Position numbers and translations under genes: made by a program. The notes under the pieces were generated by a model. That model had not been told where the DNA came from and did no database searches. It was given only the letters and a program-made list of their open reading frames with translations. Below are positions 8,090 through 19,200 of a stretch of DNA of 64,000 bases, in pieces. Location: assembly GCF_021440085.1 (NCBI RefSeq), contig NZ_JAKCPW010000012.1, positions 1 to 64,000 of the forward strand. Reading direction: 5' to 3'. The DNA comes from Dyadobacter sp. CY261. GTDB lineage: Bacteria > Bacteroidota > Bacteroidia > Cytophagales > Spirosomataceae. Within the stretch, counting starts at the first letter, position 1. Every line of letters starts with the position of its first letter.

Positions 8090-9883
8090 ATGACGCATAT
8101 GTACGTAACGCGCACGCGTTGGGCACTTTTCTTATTTTTTTGTTTAGCGGCTTTCGGAGTGAAGAGCCAGGGTACCAAATCGAAGTTTAACTTATATGAA
8201 CAGACGAGCGAGGTGGCCGGGCTGGTTGTTCAGTATGCGCAGGATATTCACGCAGTAGACTATTTTTACGGACCTATGCCTACCGGCGGACGTGGAAGAC
8301 AGGGTTCGGGGCCTGCATTGAACTCCCCCGAGCAACGGAAGCGCCTGCGTGAGGTAGACCAAGATTATATAAGCAAACTTGCGAAGACCGATTTCAATGC
8401 GATGAGCATTTATGGCAAAGTGGATTACCTGCTGCTGAAACGGAATATCGATGACCATTTGCGCGCATTGAGCCAGGAAGAAAAGGAATATGCGCAGATT
8501 GAGAAATACATTCCATTTGCCCCTGCTATTTATGAGCTCGAAAAAGGGCGCAGGCGTGGTGCTACCGTCGATGGACAAGCGGTGGCTGGAAAATTGAATG
8601 ATCTGCAAAAGGAATTGAAAAAGGCAGAAGAATCGTTCAAAAAGGTGGAATCGATCGATATGTCGCTGTCGCGCATGGGTGTGGAAGCAGTGAATGGCCT
8701 GGAAGCGCGGTTGAAAAGTATGTATGAATTTTACAATGGTTACGACCCGATGTTCAACTGGTGGGTGCCGAAGCCTTACAAAACACTGGACAGTACATTG
8801 CTGGCCTATTCGAAGCTCATCCGCAGCAAAGGAAAATTGAATACGACACAGAAGGAGGATGCCAGCGGGATCCGGGGCGTGCCCATTGGAAGGGAGGAAT
8901 TGATCCGTCAGTTAGGTACTGAAATGATCAGCTACACGCCAGATGAATTGATCGAACTGGCAAATAAGGAATTCGCCTGGTGTGATAAGGAACTCCTGAA
9001 AGCTTCGGCGGAAATGGGTTTTGGTAACGATTGGAAAAAGGCGCAGGAAAAGGTGAAAAACAGCTATGTGCCAGCCGGCACCCAGCCCGAACTGATCCTG
9101 AAACTTTATAATGATGCGAAGGAGTTTATTCTCAAAAATAACCTGATAGATTACCCCGAAATAGCTGACGAGACTTGGGGAATGCAGATGATGACGCCTG
9201 AAAGACAACTCGTTAATCCATTCTTTCTCGGCGGTAGGGATATTATCATTTCGTACCCGACCAATACGATGGCGCATGAGGACAAGCTCATGAGCATGCG
9301 CGGTAACAACCCCTACTTCTCGCGCTCTACGGTACACCATGAACTGGTACCCGGCCACCATTTGCAATACTATATGAGCAGTCGTTACAAATCCTATCGC
9401 AGTGACTTCCGCACGCCATTCTGGACGGAGGGCTGGGCATTGTATTGGGAGCTTCTGCTGTACGATAAGGGCTTTGCCAAGACGCCGGAGGAGCGGATCG
9501 GGATGCTGTTCTGGCGCATGCATCGCTGCGCACGTATCATTTTCTCGTTAAACTATCACCTGGGAAAATGGACGCCCCAGGAATGCATTGATTTCCTGGT
9601 GGATCGCGTCGGACATGAACGTGCGAATGCGGAAGGGGAGGTAAGGCGTTCATTTGAAGGAAGTTATAGTCCATTGTATCAGGTTGCTTATCTGATTGGT
9701 GGTTTACAATTATTTAGCCTCAAAAAGGAGTTGGTGGACAGTGGTAAAATGACTTTCAAGCAATACCACGATGCGGTCATGAAGGAAAACAATATGCCGA
9801 TCGAGATGGTAAGGGCCACGCTCATCAACCAGCCTCTGAAAGCAGATTTTAAGACGCAATGGAAATTCTATCAGTTTAAATAA
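8090..9883 (+). CDS. DUF885-family secreted metallopeptidase-like protein
   Basis: The 597-residue protein begins with a signal peptide (hydrophobic WALFLFFCLAAFGV, then a KSQG cleavage region), so it is exported. The body is the all-helical DUF885 fold. Its gluzincin-like motif is intact: HELVPGHH with H417 and E418, preceded by a further His. The family is predicted to contain zinc-dependent peptidases but most members lack a tested substrate. The start is the ATG at 8090; an ATG at 8099 is almost as good. The gene faces the aminopeptidase P gene across a hairpin, so it is probably monocistronic. Confidence 0.85.
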   Translation: MTHMYVTRTRWALFLFFCLAAFGVKSQGTKSKFNLYEQTSEVAGLVVQYAQDIHAVDYFYGPMPTGGRGRQGSGPALNSPEQRKRLREVDQDYISKLAKTDFNAMSIYGKVDYLLLKRNIDDHLRALSQEEKEYAQIEKYIPFAPAIYELEKGRRRGATVDGQAVAGKLNDLQKELKKAEESFKKVESIDMSLSRMGVEAVNGLEARLKSMYEFYNGYDPMFNWWVPKPYKTLDSTLLAYSKLIRSKGKLNTTQKEDASGIRGVPIGREELIRQLGTEMISYTPDELIELANKEFAWCDKELLKASAEMGFGNDWKKAQEKVKNSYVPAGTQPELILKLYNDAKEFILKNNLIDYPEIADETWGMQMMTPERQLVNPFFLGGRDIIISYPTNTMAHEDKLMSMRGNNPYFSRSTVHHELVPGHHLQYYMSSRYKSYRSDFRTPFWTEGWALYWELLLYDKGFAKTPEERIGMLFWRMHRCARIIFSLNYHLGKWTPQECIDFLVDRVGHERANAEGEVRRSFEGSYSPLYQVAYLIGGLQLFSLKKELVDSGKMTFKQYHDAVMKENNMPIEMVRATLINQPLKADFKTQWKFYQFK

Positions 9884-10077
9884 CCCTTACATTTGAAGGC
9901 TAATAGCAAGGACAGCGTCCGGCTGAAAATACCGGATCGGCAGCCAGGTTATTACCAATTGATGGATCACGCTTCACATATCGACAAGCTTCCTGATTTT
10001 ACCTTCCGGCCCCATGCTTGCGAACTTGTAAACGAAGCGATTTGTGCCCGTCGTGTAACGATATTTCGGCTGTTTCA

Positions 10078-10112
10078 ATGTTTGCAGGCTGAGGAGTTCT
10101 GCCTGCAAACAT
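10078..10112. terminator. Hairpin between convergent genes
   Basis: A perfect 12-bp inverted repeat (ATGTTTGCAGGC at 10078-10089, complement at 10101-10112) lies 8 bases beyond the stop of the leftward peptidase gene. The T tail is weak on both strands, so termination is likely but not textbook. The rest of 9884-10119 shows no gene I can support. Confidence 0.6.
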
Positions 10113-10119
10113 ATACTAT

Positions 10120-11505
10120 TTATCCCCTCAGCCCCTCCACCTCCGCCACACTTTTCACTAGCCCCTTCCCAAGTACCCTATTCCCATTCTCAGTGATTAA
10201 AAGGTTGTCCTCAATGCGGATGCCCGTGAAATCGCGAAACAGTTCCAGCTTATCGTAGTCGATGAATTGCGAGAGTTTATTTTCGGCTTTCCAGCGGTCG
10301 ATGAGAGTGGGGATGAGATAAAGGCCGGGTTCTACGGTGAGAACGAAACCGGGTTCGAGGGCGCGGCCGAGGCGGAGTGATTTCCAGCCGAATGCGGTCC
10401 CTTTTTGGAGATCGTCGGTGTAGCCGACATATTGTTCACCCAGGTTTTCCATGTCGTGAACGTCCATGCCCATCATGTGGCCGAGGCCGCATTGAAAGAA
10501 CAATGTGTGTACGTCGTGCTCAACAGCTTCGGCAGGGTCGCCTTTGACAACGCCCATTTGTTTCATGCCTTCCACAAGTTTGGTACAAGCCAGTTTGTGC
10601 ACATCTTTGAACAAAACACCCGGTTTACATGCTGCAATGGCCGCTTCCTGCGAGTTGAGTACGATTTCGTACATTTCTCTTTGATGGGTCGTGAATGTTT
10701 TGCCGACGGGTATGGTACGCGTCAAATCGCCGCAGTAGCGCATCGCGGTTTCGGCACCGGCGTCGCAAAGTGCCATCTGCCCTTCCCGGATGGCGAGGTC
10801 ACGGGCGTGGGTGTGCAGGATTTCGCCGTTGACGGTCAGGATAATGGGATAAGAGATATCTCCGCCTTGTGCGATGGCGATACTCTGCAAATTTCCCGCG
10901 ATTTCCTTTTCAGTCATGCCCGCACGGGTGGTACGCATGAACGCAAGATGCATATCGATGGACGTATCCACGGCCTTTTCGATTTCGGCCACTTCTTCCT
11001 CCGTTTTGTAAGACCGCATGGAAACTACCGCCTTAATGAGGCTTACAGAGCTTTTTTGCTCTGCTTCGGCTGGATTGATGCGCAGCCATTCCTGTAATTT
11101 CAGGTAATGCTCGCCGCGGTAGGGAGGTAGGAAATGAATGGTCTGCTGGCGGGATAATGCGTCTTTCAGAAAGCCAGCAATCGCGGAAGCGGGTTTTACT
11201 TCGGTAACACCCACTTTTCCTGCTTTTTCGGTAAGGGCCTCCTTCGGGCCGGTCCAGACGATGTCGTCGATGGTCAGCTCGTCGCCGAAGATGATTTCGC
11301 GATCGTTATCAATGTCGATCACAGCGGTCAGCGAAGCCTGGTCAATGCCGAAATAATATAGAAATGTGCTGTCCTGGCGGAATGAATATACGTTATCGCG
11401 GTAGTTCATGCCGCTTTCTTCGTTGCCAAGCAGAAGAACGAGGCCGCTGCCGAGTTTTGATTGAAGTGTCTGCCTGCGGTTTAAGTATGTCGATTTAGAA
11501 AACAT
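10120..11505 (-). CDS. pepP: Xaa-Pro aminopeptidase (aminopeptidase P, M24B)
   Basis: The 461-residue enzyme removes N-terminal residues that precede proline. It has the aminopeptidase P N-terminal domain (about 1-150) and a pita-bread catalytic domain with all five metal ligands: D248 (CDAGAE), D260, H343 (GLGHMMG), E392 (VEPGLY) and E432 (RIEDN). No signal peptide is present, so it is cytosolic. The start is set at 11505, because the frame upstream to 11577 has no family similarity. A terminator of the SusD gene at 11535-11579 separates it from the operon upstream. It could recycle proline-containing peptides together with the exported S9 peptidase. Confidence 0.92.
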   Translation of the reverse strand: MFSKSTYLNRRQTLQSKLGSGLVLLLGNEESGMNYRDNVYSFRQDSTFLYYFGIDQASLTAVIDIDNDREIIFGDELTIDDIVWTGPKEALTEKAGKVGVTEVKPASAIAGFLKDALSRQQTIHFLPPYRGEHYLKLQEWLRINPAEAEQKSSVSLIKAVVSMRSYKTEEEVAEIEKAVDTSIDMHLAFMRTTRAGMTEKEIAGNLQSIAIAQGGDISYPIILTVNGEILHTHARDLAIREGQMALCDAGAETAMRYCGDLTRTIPVGKTFTTHQREMYEIVLNSQEAAIAACKPGVLFKDVHKLACTKLVEGMKQMGVVKGDPAEAVEHDVHTLFFQCGLGHMMGMDVHDMENLGEQYVGYTDDLQKGTAFGWKSLRLGRALEPGFVLTVEPGLYLIPTLIDRWKAENKLSQFIDYDKLELFRDFTGIRIEDNLLITENGNRVLGKGLVKSVAEVEGLRG

Positions 11506-11534
11506 GGGATAAAGACGGTTTTGGGATAAAACAA

Positions 11535-11579
11535 AAAATTTGCCCACCGAAGCAAATATACTTCGTCCGGTGAGCAAAT
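11535..11579 (-). terminator. Terminator of the first SusC/SusD operon
   Basis: On the minus strand an imperfect 12-bp stem (ATTTGCTCACCG pairing with CGGTGGGCAAAT) encloses a smaller GAAG/CTTC stem and is followed by a T-rich tail. It lies about 30 bases past the SusD stop codon. Confidence 0.75.
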
Positions 11580-11610
11580 AGGAACTACCTAACCCAAATT
11601 AATACATGTA

Positions 11611-13194
11611 TCAGTAACCCAGGTTCTGTTTCAGATTAGGGTTTTTATCGATTTCATTCTGCGGGATCGGGAACAGGGCGCGCTGGGCAGCTTGCGGACG
11701 GTGGTTGAACCATTTTTTGGTTTCATATATCCCAAAACGGATCAGGTCCTGACGGCGGTGCGCTTCGGCCGCGAACTCCCAACCCAGCTCATCGAGGAAA
11801 CGCCCGAACTGGACGTCGTCACCACCCTGCCGTTCGGTAATGGTTCCATCGGTGGCCTGGTAGCCATAATTGTACTTGCTGCCTTTGGCCAGATCTGCTG
11901 CCGTGACAGTGGCTTTGGCAGGATTGCCTTTGAATGCACGCTGCCGCACCTGCGTTACCAGTTCAGCGGCTTCGGCTGCCTTCCCGGTTCTCAGCAATGC
12001 TTCGGCTTTGATCATCAGCACATCCGCGTAGCGCAGAAATGGGAAGTCGTTGTCGAGACTGCCGGTGGCGTTCGGTTTGATCTTATATTTACCAATGCGA
12101 TAGCCGTCGGTAGAAGCCGTTTTCTCCATTCCCGGAACGGATTTGCTGTATGTGATCACCACAGCTCCGGTGGCCGCACTTTTTTGCGGTCCCATGATCC
12201 AGGTGTCGGCCAGGCGACTGTCTTCGGCATCGTAGGTGTCGATAAACTGTGGCACGGCGCAGTTTCCACCCCACGGACCAGCATTCATCGGGTATACCGA
12301 ACGGCTCAGCGGGTCGAGGGTTTTCATGTGAATCTGGTTGCCGGTTCCATAGATTTCGTCATAAGGAATCGCAAAAATGATCTCTTTGGAATTGAAGTTA
12401 GTCCAGGTGAAAACATCCGAGTAGTTGGCGTCCAGTACATATTTGCCGCTTTTGATCACATCGTCGGCCTCCTGGATCGCCTTCGCCCATTGGGGAGTGC
12501 CGGTATATACCTGGGCATTGAGGTAAATTTTGGCAAGCAAGGTTTTGGCACCCCATTTGTTCATCTGGCCATAGGTAGTGGTTGCGTTCTCGCTCAGGTT
12601 TGGAAGCGATTCGGTCAATTCTTTTACCACAAAATCATAAACTTCCTTACGCGTGCTTTGCTTGGGTAGAGTAACATCCTTAAAATCAGTCACAATGGGC
12701 ACATTTCCGTGATTGTCCATTAAGAGATAATAGGCAAAGGCGCGTACGGCACGGAGCTCTGCGATGGTTGCTTCCTTGCCATTCGTAATGGGCAGATCGC
12801 CTTCGGCTATTTGCGATAGTACACGGTTTGCGGTGGTAATGCTCCGGAATGAGCTTTGCCAGGCGTTTTCGGGTTGCCATTGCAACGCTGTCCAGGCGTG
12901 CTGGTGCATGCGGCGGTAGGTGCCACCATCGTCCCAGCCATTCGGGCGTACAGGCGTGATGATAGCATCGGCGGCTTCTTCCTGCAAATCGAAATAGCCT
13001 TGCCAGCCCAGCATCAGCGAGCGCAACGATGAATAAACAGGCGCTACAATGGCAGGCAGGTCTTTTTCAGTAGGCTGGTAGCTGCTGCCGAGTACTTCGG
13101 AGTACACTTCTTCATTGAGGTCCGTGCAGGAGTAAAGCGGCGCTCCGGTCAATAATGCAGCGAGGACCGCGTATTTTATATTTCTATTTTTCAT
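11611..13194 (-). CDS. SusD/RagB-family outer-membrane glycan- or peptide-binding lipoprotein
   Basis: The 527-residue protein has a lipoprotein signal peptide with lipobox Cys at residue 23 (LYSC) and the helical SusD fold. The C-terminal SusD_RagB region is recognisable by RYADVLMIKAEALLR and by the closing NPNLKQNLGY. It should sit on the cell surface as the lid of the SusC transporter encoded 21 bases upstream. With an S9 peptidase and no glycoside hydrolase in the same operon, the ligand could be a peptide, a glycoconjugate or a sugar derivative. Confidence 0.93.
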   Translation of the reverse strand: MKNRNIKYAVLAALLTGAPLYSCTDLNEEVYSEVLGSSYQPTEKDLPAIVAPVYSSLRSLMLGWQGYFDLQEEAADAIITPVRPNGWDDGGTYRRMHQHAWTALQWQPENAWQSSFRSITTANRVLSQIAEGDLPITNGKEATIAELRAVRAFAYYLLMDNHGNVPIVTDFKDVTLPKQSTRKEVYDFVVKELTESLPNLSENATTTYGQMNKWGAKTLLAKIYLNAQVYTGTPQWAKAIQEADDVIKSGKYVLDANYSDVFTWTNFNSKEIIFAIPYDEIYGTGNQIHMKTLDPLSRSVYPMNAGPWGGNCAVPQFIDTYDAEDSRLADTWIMGPQKSAATGAVVITYSKSVPGMEKTASTDGYRIGKYKIKPNATGSLDNDFPFLRYADVLMIKAEALLRTGKAAEAAELVTQVRQRAFKGNPAKATVTAADLAKGSKYNYGYQATDGTITERQGGDDVQFGRFLDELGWEFAAEAHRRQDLIRFGIYETKKWFNHRPQAAQRALFPIPQNEIDKNPNLKQNLGY

Positions 13195-13215
13195 TGTTCC
13201 AAAAGAATTGAATGG

Positions 13216-16215
13216 TCAGAATGTTACGCTCAGGCCGGCAGTGAATGTCCGGGTAGTCGGGTACTTGTCGCGGTAGTCGCTGCCCGGTGAAAAGCCGGTG
13301 AATGTCACACCTTCGGGATCAATACCCGTATAGCCGGTAATGGTCGCGAGGTTAAGCCCAGATACGAAAATGCGGGCGTTTTTAAGACCTTTGATCGTAT
13401 TGGCAGGCAGCGTATAGCCCAGCGTCACGTTATCGATTTTCCAATAATCGCCTTTTTCGATATAGTGTGAAACATATACGAGGTCGGAGTTGAGCACCTT
13501 GCCGTCGATCGGGTCATAGGCGGTTTTGAGCATATTGTAAGCCTTGTTGCGCGGGTTGTTGTAGAACATGCTTTGGAAATTCAGGATGTCGAACCCGAAT
13601 GCGCCACGCATGTTTACAGCGAGGTCGAACTGCTTGTAGCGGACGTTGTTGTTCCAGCCCACGATGTGCTTTGGAATGCCATTACCATAGTACTGGCGGT
13701 CGCCCGGAGTAGCGTCGGCAATAGGGATCACCTCACCATCTTTGTTTTCCACAAGCCAGGCGCCTTTATCATCCACGCCTACGCTTTTCCATACAAAGAA
13801 ACGGCCGATAGGCTCTCCCACTTTCACGCGGTGGGTACTCACCTGGATCGGCTCGCCGGTATATCCTGCGTCGAAGAAGTCGTTGGCGGCCTGGAATTGG
13901 TCATTCGAAAGGCTTACGAGCTTGTTTTTGTTGGTAGAGTAGGTAAATCCGGTGTTCCACTGGAAATCGCCTGTTTGAATAGGCACGATATTCACCAATA
14001 CTTCAACGCCTTTGTTTTCCATTACCCCGGCATTGATAAACATGCTGCCCGTTAGATACGGCGGAACAGGTACCGGGAAATTGTAGAGCAGATCTTTCAC
14101 CTTGCGGCTGTAAAAATCGATCGAACCATTAATGCGGTTTTTCATGAAACCGAAATCGACCCCGGCATTGTATTCTTCTTTCTTCTCCCAACGCAAATCG
14201 GGGTTGAAGTTACGTGCAGGAACGAAGCCTGGTACCCATTTGCCGTTGATGAATGCCCCTTGTCCGCGATCGAAATTGTAGCTGATCTGAGACATGTACG
14301 GGTTGTTCGCGATGGTACCCGTCACCCCGATACCCGCACGGAGTTTGATATCGGAAGCCGCACCAAAGCCGCCCATAAAGTTCTCTTTGCTGATCCGCCA
14401 GCCAATGGAGGCCGCGGGGAAAGTACCCCATTGGTTGTTCACACCGAAGCGGGAAGATCCTTCGCGGCGTACGCTGGCCATGAAAAGGTATTTTTCGTCG
14501 AGGCTGTAAGTCAAACGGCCAAAGAAACCTGCGAGTTGCCATTTGTTTTTCGAACTGCTCATACCGGCCTGCCCTCTTTGCAATGCGCCGCCCGCACCGA
14601 GGTTGTTCCAATCGTAAGTGTCGGTTGGAAAATCCCAGTTATTTGCGGCAAAGGTTTCGTAAGTCGCATCCTGCCAGCTATAACCTCCAAGCACCGAGAA
14701 ACGGTGTTTACCGATGGTTTTCGAATAATTTCCGGTTAATTCCAAAAGGTTTTCATTGTTGGCATAGGTGTTGCGGAAAGCGGTCGCATTCTGGTTGCCA
14801 AGTCGGGTACTGGTGTGGTTAAATGTGGTTGAACCGCCTTCCAGGTTGCTGTTTTGTACATTTGAAACCAGCAACTTGAAATTCAGATCGTCGATCGGTG
14901 CGTAGTCGAGGCTACCGGCCATCCGCATTTCTTTGAACGAACTTTCGAAATTGGATTCATTCAGTAGCGAAACGGGGTTTTCGTAGAAATAGCCGTCGCG
15001 TTCCTGCCATTTGCCATTATCGTCTTTCACGCGATCGGTGGGGTTGCGGATAATAGCCTGGCGGTAGGCATATCCGTAAGCGGCATCGTCGTTGGCCGGG
15101 CTTACCGCGCCATTCGAGCGGGTAATGCGGTTGATGAGTTGAAGATTGGTTTTCAGTTTGTTGTTGAACATGGAATGGTTCAAATCCGCACGACCGGTGA
15201 AACGGTTCTGTCCGGACCTTAGAAATATCCCTTCCCAATTCCGGTAGTTCACCGAGCCGGTAAAGTTGGTCGTGCTGTTACCTCCAAAAAACGTCAGATT
15301 ATGGTTGTGGCTTACCGGCTTTTGCATGATCTCGGAAAGCCAGTCGGTATTGCCGCCGTGGTCTGTATAATCAATGCCTTCCTTGATTTTCTGACGGTAA
15401 TCATCGCCGGTCAGCAGTTCGGGACGGCGGGCGATGGACTGGATGTTGACATAATTGGAATACTCGATCGTCGAACGGGCATTGCCGCGGTTTTTACGCG
15501 TCGTGATCAGGATCACCCCTCCGGTAGCGCGGGTACCATAAATCGCCGCAGCCGAACCGTCCTTCAATACATCCACCGACTCGATATCTTCCGGTGCGAC
15601 GGTATTCAGGCCGCCGGGGATACCGTCGATCAGGATCAGCGGGTTGGAGGCACCTTCAATGGAGTTGACACCCCTGAGGTTGATCTGCGTGTTGGAGGTA
15701 GGAGAGCCGCTGGGTGTCGTAATACGCAAACCAGCTACTTTTCCCTGAACAAGCTGCGCCGCATCACGCACCGTTCCCTGGACGAAATCCTCGCGCTTGA
15801 TACTCGCCACAGAGCTGGTAATGTCGCCTTTTTTTTGCGTACCATACCCGATCACCACCACCTCCTGCAATTGTTTCTGGTCGGGGGCCAGTTCTACATT
15901 CACTTCGCTCTGGTTGCCCACGGCTACTTCCTGGCTCACATATCCGATGTAGCTCAGGATTAATGTAGCCCCCTCTGGCACTTCCAGCTTGAATTTTCCT
16001 TCGGTATCAGTCGCTGTACCAACGGTATTTTTACCCTTCACAATAATGGTCACGCCGGGCAGCGGGTTCTTGTCCTCGGTGGACACCACTTTGCCGGAAA
16101 TCTGTCGGTCGGCAGCGAATGCCAGGGCATTTTCGGTCAGGAAACAGGCGACCGCCGCCGCGAGGAAGCAAAAGCGGTGCAGTTCCCGGATCAGGCGGGA
16201 TAATGGTCTTTTCAT
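13216..16215 (-). CDS. SusC/RagA-family TonB-dependent transporter
   Basis: The 999-residue outer-membrane protein has a signal peptide, a CarboxypepD_reg-like domain at about residues 38-110 (ISGKVVSTEDKNPLPGVT), the plug domain with VVIGYGTQKKGDITSSV and LILIDGIPG, and a 22-strand barrel ending in the terminal aromatic SVTF. It imports a substrate captured by the adjacent SusD, powered by TonB. It is preceded by the ThuA-fusion gene at 39 bases and followed by SusD at 21 bases, which supports one operon. Confidence 0.95.
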   Translation of the reverse strand: MKRPLSRLIRELHRFCFLAAAVACFLTENALAFAADRQISGKVVSTEDKNPLPGVTIIVKGKNTVGTATDTEGKFKLEVPEGATLILSYIGYVSQEVAVGNQSEVNVELAPDQKQLQEVVVIGYGTQKKGDITSSVASIKREDFVQGTVRDAAQLVQGKVAGLRITTPSGSPTSNTQINLRGVNSIEGASNPLILIDGIPGGLNTVAPEDIESVDVLKDGSAAAIYGTRATGGVILITTRKNRGNARSTIEYSNYVNIQSIARRPELLTGDDYRQKIKEGIDYTDHGGNTDWLSEIMQKPVSHNHNLTFFGGNSTTNFTGSVNYRNWEGIFLRSGQNRFTGRADLNHSMFNNKLKTNLQLINRITRSNGAVSPANDDAAYGYAYRQAIIRNPTDRVKDDNGKWQERDGYFYENPVSLLNESNFESSFKEMRMAGSLDYAPIDDLNFKLLVSNVQNSNLEGGSTTFNHTSTRLGNQNATAFRNTYANNENLLELTGNYSKTIGKHRFSVLGGYSWQDATYETFAANNWDFPTDTYDWNNLGAGGALQRGQAGMSSSKNKWQLAGFFGRLTYSLDEKYLFMASVRREGSSRFGVNNQWGTFPAASIGWRISKENFMGGFGAASDIKLRAGIGVTGTIANNPYMSQISYNFDRGQGAFINGKWVPGFVPARNFNPDLRWEKKEEYNAGVDFGFMKNRINGSIDFYSRKVKDLLYNFPVPVPPYLTGSMFINAGVMENKGVEVLVNIVPIQTGDFQWNTGFTYSTNKNKLVSLSNDQFQAANDFFDAGYTGEPIQVSTHRVKVGEPIGRFFVWKSVGVDDKGAWLVENKDGEVIPIADATPGDRQYYGNGIPKHIVGWNNNVRYKQFDLAVNMRGAFGFDILNFQSMFYNNPRNKAYNMLKTAYDPIDGKVLNSDLVYVSHYIEKGDYWKIDNVTLGYTLPANTIKGLKNARIFVSGLNLATITGYTGIDPEGVTFTGFSPGSDYRDKYPTTRTFTAGLSVTF

Positions 16216-16254
16216 ATCAATTGGAGTTAGATGGTTAAACTTATTTGAGGGTAC

Positions 16255-19200
16255 TCATTGCACTTTCATAATACCGTTCATGATCCGCCAATGGCCGGGC
16301 ACGGTGCATAGGAACGGGTAGTCACCGGGCTTTTCGGGCGCGATGAACACCAGCGTCGCATTGCCTTCGGGACTGACAAGTTCCGTTGCATGCAGTACTT
16401 CGGACATTTTAGGCACGTAGTTCATCGCGATCGCATTGGCTTCGCGCGCCAGCAGGTCGGCCGCATTGCCGACTTTTTCCAATGTTCCGGGTTTGATAAT
16501 GAGCAAATTGTGCTGCATAAAATCCGGATTGGTAAACTGGACCGTCACTTTCTGGCCAGGCTTCACGGTAAATGTTTTCTGGTCAAATTTCATTTCATGC
16601 TCTATCACTTTGAGCTTCACTGTTACCGGCGTGCCTTTGCCTTTCATTACTTCCACAGGTGCCTCAGGGTTTACAGCGACCTTTTTAGGTGCCTGATCAT
16701 GAATGACCTGGTTCAGTTGCAGCGTGCTTTTAATGTCCAGCCAGCCTTTCAATCTGGCATTATCACCATATTCGCCCACCTGGTTGCCGTCACGCAAGTC
16801 GCGGCCCAGCCGGATATCGTCCGGGTTAAATGGATGGTGAAAAAGGCCTGTTGCCTGGCCTGCTACGGGAGTTTCATCCTCAATCGCCAGCGTCATTTTG
16901 CCGCCTTCCGACAGGGTTGCATAAGCCGTAAAGCGCTCGTCGGGCAGTTTGCGGGTGGATGTTACCTGATACGATTTACCATCCTGCCGCACAAGCCAAT
17001 GCAATTTGCCATCCTGCATGTACAGGCTGTAACCATTCTGTCGGTTGCCCTGGGATGCTACCACACCCGAAAGGTCTTCCTGCGCTTTTGTAATGATAGC
17101 TTTAATCCTGAGTTCTTTGTGCGAAACATCCGGAGGGTAGATCGGTGGCGACCAAAGATTGAGCATATAAGTTTCCTCAATCAACCCGCGTTCGATGCGT
17201 GCCGTTAATGTCGAGTCTTTCAGTTTCGCGGCGGTCGCTTTGAAACCGGCCTCGTGTTTGATCACGCCAGTGAAAATGGCTTGTGCAAGGTATTCGTCGG
17301 CTGCATTCTGGGAATCCTGCCCTGCCAGGTAGAGCATTCTTCCAATTTCCTCGGAAGCTGGCAGGTCGGTCAATGCCTGGATGGTCGCGAGCCTGACTTT
17401 CAGATCTGGGTCATTCAATGAATTTGTCCATTTCAATGCGGAGAGCGTCTTGTCGTTCCGAGGAAGCAGTTTTACGGCTGTTTTCCGCACGCCTGCCGCC
17501 GGGTGGCGAATAGCGCGTACCAGTGTGTGATAGGCCTCTTCGTTCGAGCCATTCAGTGCGTCGAGTCCATCCAATGTCCATAATGCATGTACTGCGGGGC
17601 TGTTCAATCCGATCTCGTCCACGGATTGATCATTCATCAATTTGATGAGCTCGGGAATCACCGAAGTGTTTTTCGATTCCACGATCAGCCGCTGCGCCGT
17701 GGTGCGCCAGAACATGTTATCGTTTTTCAAACCTGCCACCAGACTGGCTGCGTCGTTTTTATCAAGTTTTGGATAGGAAGGGTTTGTAGCGTTTTTCCAA
17801 ACGACCCTATATATACGTCCGTGCTGGTTGTCTCGCAATGGATTGATATAAGCATTCCCCTTCCCATTCTCGAAACCGCGCGGGGTAGGATTGTGCTGGA
17901 TGATGAAGCTGTACCAGTCCGCAACCCAAACAGCGCCGTCGGGACCTACTTCCGCATGCACAGGCGAGAACCATTCATCCGCGCTGGCGAGGAGGTTGAA
18001 CCCATTCTTTTCCTTGAAACCTGCCCCTTTTGGTTTCAGTAAAGCCTGGTAGAGCAGCCGGCCGGTTGGTTCGCAGACGAACGCTGTCGAGTTCCAGTAA
18101 GATTTAGGAAAATTACGGGCGGTATAAAGGTTATGACCCGCAGCAGCAGTAAATCCGCCGTGAAAGTCCACCTGGCGCAATGCAGGTGTTAAATAGTTCA
18201 TTTCGTAATGCGAATCCAGTTTGTAAACCGTATTGCCGGAGCCGTCCGCCACGGAACGCTTCACGTATTCGAGTGGCATGGCGAAATGCCCGCTGTAATT
18301 GCCGTTCGCTGTTGATATAAACACTTCGAAATCCTCCGAAAAACCCAAACCCCAGGTATTATTGGAAGTGCGGCCAATGTATTCCAGGTTTTTGCCATCG
18401 TTGTCAAACCGGTAAATACCCTGACTGAAATTCAGCTGCTTGCCTGTATTCGTGCCGCGGAAACCTGCATAGCCCAGCACACCCCAGATCTTGTTGTCCA
18501 AGCCATACTTCAAATTCGAAGGCCCGGCGTGCGTATCGCTTTTACCCCAACCGGAGATAATATTCTCGCGGATATCGGCCTTGTCGTCTCCGTTGGAGTC
18601 TTTCAGGAAAATGAAATGTGGTGCCTGAGCCACGATTATGCCACCATTGGCAAACACTATACTGGTCGGGATGTTGAGGTTATCCGCGAAAACTGTGAAT
18701 TTATCGGCCTTGCCATCTCCATCGGTGTCCTCGCAAATCTTGATACGGTCCTTACCAATGCCGTCCTGATCGCGGACTTCGTTGGGGTAATCCTGGGTTT
18801 CGGCTACAAAAAGGCGTCCGCGCTCGTCCCAGGCCATGGCGATCGGCTTGGTAATATCGGGCTCCGATGCGAATAATTTCAGTTCAAAATCAACCGGTAC
18901 CTGCGTCAGTTTCTGCGATTCGGCAGGGGATAATGGCTGCTGGAATTTCGGTGCGGGATCCCGTTTTTCGTAGTTGGGCACATCGGCGTCAGTGAATGTT
19001 GGTTTAGGCAAATTGAGTTTCGCCAAACGCGCTTTTGCATCGTCATCAACAGCCCACATAATGCCGTTGGCAACCAGTTCCTGAAATGCTGCCTGCTTCC
19101 AGGTGCGCTCGTCGTGCCCGTAAGCAGTGTAAAATACGCGACCCTTACCCTGCATCCGCACCCACGTCCACGGCTCGTGGTGATCGCCTTCCACACGCTC

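Noticed and set aside
9893..10258. 121-residue frame after the DUF885 gene
   Set aside because: It overlaps the aminopeptidase P gene and the convergent hairpin and has no family similarity.
11692..12669. 325-residue antisense frame in the SusD gene
   Set aside because: It is a shadow frame in GC-rich codons, opposite an intact SusD coding sequence.
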